A DNA stretch of 8,297 nucleotides. It comes from an uncultured Prevotella sp. (GTDB lineage Bacteria > Bacteroidota > Bacteroidia > Bacteroidales > Bacteroidaceae). Positions 4,286 to 8,297 of the stretch are shown piece by piece. The DNA lies in NCBI GenBank assembly GCA_900548585.1, contig URLI01000060.1:1-8297 (forward strand), in the 5' to 3' direction. How positions within the stretch are numbered: the stretch's first letter is position 1; each line of letters begins with the position of its first letter. The position numbers and the translations under genes were made by a program. The notes under the pieces were generated by a model. It was not told the origin of the DNA, did not search any database, and saw nothing but the letters and a program-made list of their open reading frames with translations.

Positions 4286-6986
4286 TTACGATGCCCGTCG
4301 TCTGGCTGTCGTCTATCGTCAGTGCCAGTTGTTGCGCGTTTGTCCCGCTGCCGCCCGGCACGGCGATTGCCGCGCGGAATGCCTTGAAGTTTGCCCCGCG
4401 CTGTGAGTTTGGCTTGTTGAACAAGCCGGTGCTCCAGTTGAAGAAATAGTGCTGTGTGTTGTAACTGTCGCTCACCGGGTCGAGGTGGAGGAACTTGTAG
4501 GTGCCTTGGAAGTATGGCTCCGTGGCCCCGGTGGGTCCGTCGGGGTTCGTTGCCAGAATATCCTTGCTGCCGAAGTCCACCGGTGTCACTTCCGGCGACT
4601 GCTCCCCGTGCCGGTGTGTGACGACGTCCTTTGTCGGCGTGATGAGGTAGCCTGTGTTCCCCGGCATCGCGTCGGTGTGTGTGAACACGGCCTTGGTCCC
4701 CTCCACCCGGTCGAAGCGCAGTGCCTCGCTGGCATTTAGTTTACTGAGGTCTTCGGCTGTCATGTCGAACGGCAAATACACCGTCGCCCTCCTGCCTGCG
4801 GCGAAGTTGCGGTCGAAGAGCACCCTCTTTGCCTTGAATGCGTATGGCGCGCCGAACTCGTAGCCCGATGCCCTGTAGGTCTCAACGTTGTTCTTATCCT
4901 GCGGGTCCTTGTATTCCCGGAATGTCCCGGCATACCCGTATATGGGGTATATTGATCCCACGGTTGTCTCCTTCCTCTCTTTGGTCTTCTTGTCAATCCA
5001 TGTGAACTTGCCCTGGTATTTGCCGAATGTGCAGTTGAGTACTCCACGGTCGGTGAGGTAGAGCGCGTCGCACTCTCCGTTTGCCGGATTGTTGTCTTGA
5101 TCCAATTCTGCCACCACGATGTTGTAGGGTTTCGTCCTTCCTGCGATGCCAGGCGTCGAAGTCTTGTTAACATATACGACTTGGTTTAGGTTTGATCCGC
5201 GGTCAACGAAGCTGTATGCATTTTTGTCCATACAGTCCGTTGCCGAGTCCTTGAACTTTTCGAACAATTCCCATGCGTAATACTGTCCCGGTGTGTGCCG
5301 CCTTGTGTTCTCCCGCGCCTGCATCGCCGTCATTTCCTTTCCGTTGGCAGTGTTCTTCGAGTAATCCTGCCATTTGTAATTCGTGTACATTTCCCCTGAC
5401 GCGGAAGTGACATATTTGTCTCTTTCGAGCAGTATCACGTCGCTCACCTGGAACTTGGCATCTGAAAACAACACAAGGAAGTTGGCTGTGTTATTTTCGT
5501 ATACGGTAAGATCTAAATCACTGGGATACCTGAAGCCCTTGCTGCCGGCATCCTGCCCGTTGGGGAAGTCGTCGGCAAGAAACCCTTTGGTCTGTATTTC
5601 GTCGCCGCCGATGATCATGCCAAAGAAATTGCAATCGTAGTTGAGGAAGTCACTTTGTGCGAAAGGGCTGTACTCCGCCTTTATCCATCCGCCGTTTGGA
5701 TGCGGGTTGAGGAACTCCACGTTCCCGAACTTGTCAACCGTTCCCCTGGAGTCGTCGTCCATGCCGACGGCGCGGAATGCCACGAAGTCGCGGAACACCT
5801 TCCATTCCCCTGCGTTCGCGTCAGTCCTTCCCAACTCGCAGTTGTAGGGGACGAAAATCCTGTGTCCCATTCCTATCACATGTCCTTTCTCGCCGCGCAC
5901 GATTGCCTGTACGGTGTTTTTTATTCCTTCCTCTTGACCAGCCGCCCTGTGTATGTTCAGCCCCAGGTCTATGTTCAGCTCATACCTCTTTGCTGTTGGA
6001 TTCCACACCGCCTCCACAACTCGGTCGCTGGTGCGCTCGCCGTTCCAGTCGAGCGCGTCCGGCACGTAGCGGTTTGCCTGCGGTGTCCCGTCATCCGTCT
6101 TGAACTCTTCCCACACGGGGTTTATAAGGTATGTCTTGTCACCTGCGGTCAAAAGATCATCGTAACTCTTGGACAGCAGCCCCCTTTTGAAAATCGGGAA
6201 TCCCTGGTCGGTGGTCCTGTCATAACGATATTTATTGTTGGTGTAGTATATGTTCGGCACGTTGCGGTCGTAGCGCGATGGGTTATTTTCCGATGTGCTG
6301 TATGCGGGTGCCCTATGGTCATACGGCACGGGAATGCTTGCAAAGGCTTTTTCCTCCAGTTCCGATAAAGTGCTGTCGAGCCCCATTGGGTTGTAGACCG
6401 TGTGGTCATTTCCAGAATTTTCATCATAAACGACGAGTGGAAGCTCAATCGACAGCCACACCTCTATGCTCCGGCGGTATGGGTTTTCCACGTTGATGGA
6501 AATGCCGCCGTCCTTGGTATCGCACAGGTTTTTCCACTTGAAGTCCGATGATTTGTCTGAAGAGAATCCTCCATGCGGCATCGCCATGTCGTCCACTGCC
6601 TTGAAGCGCACGCCCTTGGCATACAGGTCTGGGCGGATGTACCACGAGCAGGTGGCGAGATCCTCCTTGCGTGCGTTGCCGTCCTGCGGCATTATCTCCA
6701 CGGTCTTACCCCTAAAGCGGCTGTTCACGGTCTTGTTCTGGTCGATGGTGGCATCATAGAACAGGCGCAGCAGCGCAATGGTATCCATTTCCCATGAGCC
6801 TTCTTTTTCTTGTTCATGTTCAATCGCCCAGGTGTACTCTTGGTACCCGGGCCTGATTCGGGACTCCTCATTCCAGTATCCTGCTCTGTCATTCTGGGCA
6901 GTGGCATTCAGCCCGCAGGCGAATGCAAGCACGAGCGCGTAAAGGATTTTCCTGGAAAGTCCATTCTGTTGTTTGATTTGAATCAT
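4149..6986 (-). CDS. Large secreted protein with C-terminal sorting-like tail (paralog 2)
   Basis: This 945-residue exported protein is a paralog of the 988-aa protein encoded downstream. The signal peptide is residues 1-30 (ILYALVLAFACGL, likely cut after ATA). The Cys at 24 does not sit in a proper lipobox. Shared blocks in the same order include ALLRLFYD (71-78), ATCSWYI, NVPNIYYTN, NPVWEEF, ALDWNGERTS (311-320), WKVFRDFV, FRAVGMDDDS, HPNGGWIKAEYSP, CDALYLTDRGV, FGAPYAFKAK, RRATVYLPFDM and HYFFNWSTGLFNKPNSQ. The final residues (PVYSIDGRCV ... LPSGVYIVNGKK) form a short sorting-like tail that differs from the paralog at only two positions over ~45 residues. Outside that tail the two proteins are far more divergent. 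GEKGHVIGMGH (365-375) is the counterpart of the near-metzincin motif. A -7 box lies 38 bp upstream. The biochemical function is unknown. Confidence 0.93.
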   Translation of the reverse strand: MIQIKQQNGLSRKILYALVLAFACGLNATAQNDRAGYWNEESRIRPGYQEYTWAIEHEQEKEGSWEMDTIALLRLFYDATIDQNKTVNSRFRGKTVEIMPQDGNARKEDLATCSWYIRPDLYAKGVRFKAVDDMAMPHGGFSSDKSSDFKWKNLCDTKDGGISINVENPYRRSIEVWLSIELPLVVYDENSGNDHTVYNPMGLDSTLSELEEKAFASIPVPYDHRAPAYSTSENNPSRYDRNVPNIYYTNNKYRYDRTTDQGFPIFKRGLLSKSYDDLLTAGDKTYLINPVWEEFKTDDGTPQANRYVPDALDWNGERTSDRVVEAVWNPTAKRYELNIDLGLNIHRAAGQEEGIKNTVQAIVRGEKGHVIGMGHRIFVPYNCELGRTDANAGEWKVFRDFVAFRAVGMDDDSRGTVDKFGNVEFLNPHPNGGWIKAEYSPFAQSDFLNYDCNFFGMIIGGDEIQTKGFLADDFPNGQDAGSKGFRYPSDLDLTVYENNTANFLVLFSDAKFQVSDVILLERDKYVTSASGEMYTNYKWQDYSKNTANGKEMTAMQARENTRRHTPGQYYAWELFEKFKDSATDCMDKNAYSFVDRGSNLNQVVYVNKTSTPGIAGRTKPYNIVVAELDQDNNPANGECDALYLTDRGVLNCTFGKYQGKFTWIDKKTKERKETTVGSIYPIYGYAGTFREYKDPQDKNNVETYRASGYEFGAPYAFKAKRVLFDRNFAAGRRATVYLPFDMTAEDLSKLNASEALRFDRVEGTKAVFTHTDAMPGNTGYLITPTKDVVTHRHGEQSPEVTPVDFGSKDILATNPDGPTGATEPYFQGTYKFLHLDPVSDSYNTQHYFFNWSTGLFNKPNSQRGANFKAFRAAIAVPGGSGTNAQQLALTIDDSQTTGIVTAGDDAATAGKSPVYSIDGRCVSTDGNTEGLPSGVYIVNGKKIVL

Positions 6987-7023
6987 GTCAATGTATTTGA
7001 TTTAATTGAAACGAAATTTTATG

Positions 7024-7031
7024 CAAAAGTA
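7024..7031 (-). promoter_or_regulatory. Bacteroidetes -7 box for the 945-aa gene
   Basis: On the minus strand this reads TACTTTTG, an exact TAnnTTTG match, ending 37 bp before the ATG at 6986 and giving a leader of about 30 nt. A canonical TTTG -33 element is not present at 19-21 bp. The placement relative to the start codon is almost the same as for the paralogous gene. In both, the ATG is preceded by TGAC (TGACATGAT around the start). Confidence 0.65.
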
Positions 7032-7138
7032 GATGAAAAAGACAAAAGCGTTGCCCGGATTGCGCCTTTTGTTTGTTCTTATAACCTTTTTTAACATGCT
7101 GCGGTGTGTTTGTGAACCATTTGTGCATGACGGGGCGA

Positions 7139-7146
7139 TAACTTTG
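7139..7146 (+). promoter_or_regulatory. Bacteroidetes -7 box for the plus-strand pair
   Basis: TAACTTTG matches TAnnTTTG. Candidate -33 elements (TTTG at 7120-7123 and 7109-7112) are 15 and 26 bp away, neither at the usual 19-21 bp, so the promoter is weaker or incorrectly paired here. The predicted transcript would start near 7152, giving a leader of about 85 nt before the ATG at 7237. Confidence 0.5.
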
Positions 7147-7148
7147 CG

Positions 7149-7170
7149 ACCGGTAAGAAACCGGCAAGGA
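7149..7170 (+). repeat. 11-bp direct repeat in the leader, with a small hairpin
   Basis: ACCGGTAAGAA (7149-7159) is followed at once by ACCGGCAAGGA (7160-7170), with 9 of 11 matches. The first copy also forms a 5-bp stem with the second (CCGGT, loop AAGAA, ACCGG). It sits at the predicted transcription start and could be an operator-like site or a leader stem. It is short enough to be chance. Confidence 0.3.
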
Positions 7171-7236
7171 ATTGTTTTTTTATTGTTTTAGGGATAACAA
7201 CTGTTTACAAACCAATTATTTAGAAAGTTAAGGATT

Positions 7237-7662
7237 ATGTTTGAAATGAAGATGATGAGAAGCAACGCAGCCCTGGCCGACGGTCTGGCCGAGAGGAAGG
7301 CTGCCGAGAGGAAGATGAGGAAGGCGATTGCCGCCGACATGGCTTCGGTGCTGACACGGAAGGACGGAAGCAAGGTGCGCTGGAAGGCATCGAAGACCGA
7401 CCTCATGGAGGCTCTTCACTGGACTTATATGAATGATGCCGTGACGGACGCCGATGGCTCGCCGTGCCGCTTCAGCGCCCTCGTGGAGCGCGCGTGCAGG
7501 GATTTCGGCATGACCGTTCCGCGCAACCCGAGGCGCACGGTGACGAGGGCGTGCTGCCGTATGGGTGTGCGCAACGCCACGCTTTGCCGCCGTTGCTGCG
7601 TGATAGCCCAGACGTGTGGCACGGAGCATCCGCTGCTCCATTTCGTCACGTTCTGCCGGTGA
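7237..7662 (+). CDS. Hypothetical protein, weakly RteC-like
   Basis: This 141-residue, basic, Arg-rich protein has no signal peptide. The start at 7237 is preceded by TTAAGGATT, a reasonable Bacteroidales ribosome site. The N-terminal ~35 residues are a charged, probably helical stretch (LAERKAAERKMRKAIAADM). The core reads V-R-W-K-A-S-K-T-D-L-M-E-A-L (about 47-60), followed by an R-rich segment with PRNPRRT and R-NAT-LCRRC. That order, a W-x-x-S-K-x-x-L-x-E block and then an R-rich segment ending in R-x-T/A-x-x-L, recalls the C-terminal part of RteC, a regulator of conjugative-transposon excision in Bacteroides. The match is by memory and weak. It lies 65 bp before the M15 peptidase gene on the same strand, probably in the same transcript. 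It could equally be an unrelated small regulatory or DNA-binding protein. Confidence 0.7.
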   Translation: MFEMKMMRSNAALADGLAERKAAERKMRKAIAADMASVLTRKDGSKVRWKASKTDLMEALHWTYMNDAVTDADGSPCRFSALVERACRDFGMTVPRNPRRTVTRACCRMGVRNATLCRRCCVIAQTCGTEHPLLHFVTFCR

Positions 7663-7727
7663 CCGTCCGTGAGGACAAATGATTACCTTGAAATTTATTT
7701 CTCCAATAGTTAAAAAACACACATGAA

Positions 7728-8177
7728 ATGGAAAATGTAATTGATATGAGCCAGCGTCTCAGCGAGCATTTCACGCTGAGGGAGATGTGCCTCAGCGGCA
7801 CGGCTATAAGTAAAGGTATTGCGAATGTGCCCGACGAGAGGACGGTGGCGAGGCTGAAGGCTCTGTGCGTGAATGTCCTTGAGCCGTTGAGGCGGCGCTT
7901 CGGAGTGCTTAGGGTGACGAGCGGGTACCGCTGTCCGGCGCTTAACGAGGCCGTTGGCGGCGCGCGGCATTCTCAGCATCTTCGTGGCGAGGCTGCCGAC
8001 CTGCACGTCTCGTCTATGGAGGTGGGGCGCAAGATGTATGACTTCATAAGGCGCAACACCGGTTTCGACCAGTTGATCATGGAGCACAGCATCAGTTCGG
8101 GGGCCACCTGGATACACGTCAGCTACAGCGAGGCTCGCTCGCGCGGGCAGGCCATTCCTTGTTTGAGGACTGCGTGA
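7728..8177 (+). CDS. M15-family zinc peptidase (D-Ala-D-Ala carboxypeptidase-like)
   Basis: This 149-residue protein is predicted to cut peptidoglycan stem peptides with a zinc ion. It shows the M15A/M15_3 pattern clearly: LSEHFTLREM at the N-terminus, SGYRCPALNEAVGG (65-78), then S82-Q-H84-L-R-G-E-A-A-D91 carrying two zinc ligands (H84, D91), FDQLIMEH (113-120) with the likely catalytic E119, and W128-I-H130-V-S with the third ligand H130. All key residues are present. There is no signal peptide, so it either works in the cytoplasm, leaves by lysis or holin, or is exported by an unusual route. Short M15 proteins of this type are common in Bacteroidales near mobile or phage-derived genes. Met7 (7746) is an alternative start; the upstream sequence is A-rich without a clear Shine-Dalgarno site. 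Confidence 0.9.
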   Translation: MENVIDMSQRLSEHFTLREMCLSGTAISKGIANVPDERTVARLKALCVNVLEPLRRRFGVLRVTSGYRCPALNEAVGGARHSQHLRGEAADLHVSSMEVGRKMYDFIRRNTGFDQLIMEHSISSGATWIHVSYSEARSRGQAIPCLRTA

Positions 8178-8193
8178 CGGCATGTATGCGTAA

Positions 8194-8229
8194 ATGGTGC
8201 GGGCGGCAGTGGCGTTCTGCCCGCACCAT
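8194..8229 (+). terminator. Perfect 11-bp GC-rich hairpin after the M15 gene
   Basis: ATGGTGCGGGC (8194-8204) is the exact reverse complement of GCCCGCACCAT (8219-8229), with a 14-nt loop. It begins 16 bp after the M15 stop codon. The following sequence (GTTGTTGT) is only mildly U-rich, so it may be a terminator or a 3'-end stabilising stem. Confidence 0.6.
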
Positions 8230-8242
8230 GTTGTTGTATGCG

Positions 8243-8274
8243 AAGGGGGTGTGTCAAAATTGGCACACCCTCTT
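8243..8274 (+). terminator. Rho-independent-type terminator
   Basis: GGGTGTGTC (8247-8255) pairs with GGCACACCC (8262-8270) over 9 bp including one G-U pair, with the 6-nt loop AAAATT. The stem can extend outward through AAGG and TCTT. The right side runs into TCTTTT, giving the usual GC stem plus U-tract. It is the most convincing terminator for the plus-strand pair. Confidence 0.75.
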
Positions 8275-8297
8275 TTAACATATCACAAAGCCCGAAC

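Larger units (their letters stand above)
6987..7236. other. Divergent intergenic promoter region
   Basis: This 250-bp spacer separates the minus-strand cassette from the plus-strand gene pair. It is AT-rich compared with the coding DNA around it and contains a -7 box for each direction (7024-7031 minus, 7139-7146 plus), about 108 bp apart. No gene, RNA or strong terminator is seen. The two promoters do not overlap, so a shared regulator binding between them is possible but not shown. Confidence 0.6.

Noticed and set aside
5655..6368. Long plus-strand frames antisense to the large genes (also 2302-2955)
   Set aside because: They lie opposite well-supported exported proteins. Similar antisense frames appear in both paralogs because the sense codons are conserved. 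No start signals or family resemblance are seen.
6915..6986. Possible lipoprotein signal in the 945-aa protein (Cys24)
   Set aside because: The residues before Cys (A-F-A) do not fit the lipobox L-A/S-G/A-C, and a normal signal-peptidase I site (ATA-Q) follows. The paralog has no Cys in this position.
7723..7740. Tiny leader frame ATGAAATGGAAAATGTAA overlapping the M15 start
   Set aside because: Five codons in an A-rich ribosome-binding stretch can arise by chance. There is no sign of an attenuator or conserved leader peptide.

Overview
The window looks like a chromosomal stretch from a Bacteroidales bacterium, probably from the Prevotella/Bacteroides side of the order. Three things point there. 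Genes are preceded by TAnnTTTG -7 boxes instead of sigma70-type promoters. The two large proteins are secreted and end in a short sorting-tail-like sequence (PVY-x-IDGR ... LPSGVYIVNGKK). Each is followed by a tiny acidic 'Y-x-AP' protein of a kind common in this group. The genus is inferred from style, not from a marker gene.

Layout. Positions 1-521 hold no credible gene but are rich in repeats: a 44-bp tandem duplication (86-173), a perfect 14-bp hairpin (202-239), a REPIN-like inverted pair of small palindromes (252-361) and a 16-bp tandem repeat growing out of its right arm (352-410). Positions 522-6986 are all on the minus strand and form two tandem copies of one cassette, each a large secreted protein gene followed after 10 bp by an identical 64-residue protein gene. 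In transcription order these are the 945-aa gene (4149-6986), small gene copy 2 (3944-4138), a hairpin-rich spacer with a fresh promoter (3694-3943), the 988-aa gene (727-3693) and small gene copy 1 (522-716). A divergent intergenic region (6987-7236) carries a -7 box for each direction. On the plus strand follow a 141-aa unknown protein with a weak RteC-like look (7237-7662) and a small M15-type zinc peptidase (7728-8177), closed by two terminator-like hairpins (8194-8229 and 8243-8274).

How it fits together. Each cassette appears to be its own transcription unit, exporting a large multi-domain surface or secreted protein with a co-transcribed acidic small protein of unknown role. The bodies of the two large proteins have diverged strongly. 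The last ~45 codons, the stop, the 10-bp gap, the whole small gene and ~75 bp beyond are almost identical at DNA level, which suggests recent duplication or gene conversion of a 3' module. One end of that module falls inside an arm of a strong hairpin. The large proteins also share a GE-x-GH-x-IGMGH stretch that matches the metzincin zinc motif except that the first histidine is glycine. The function of the large and small proteins is unknown from sequence alone.
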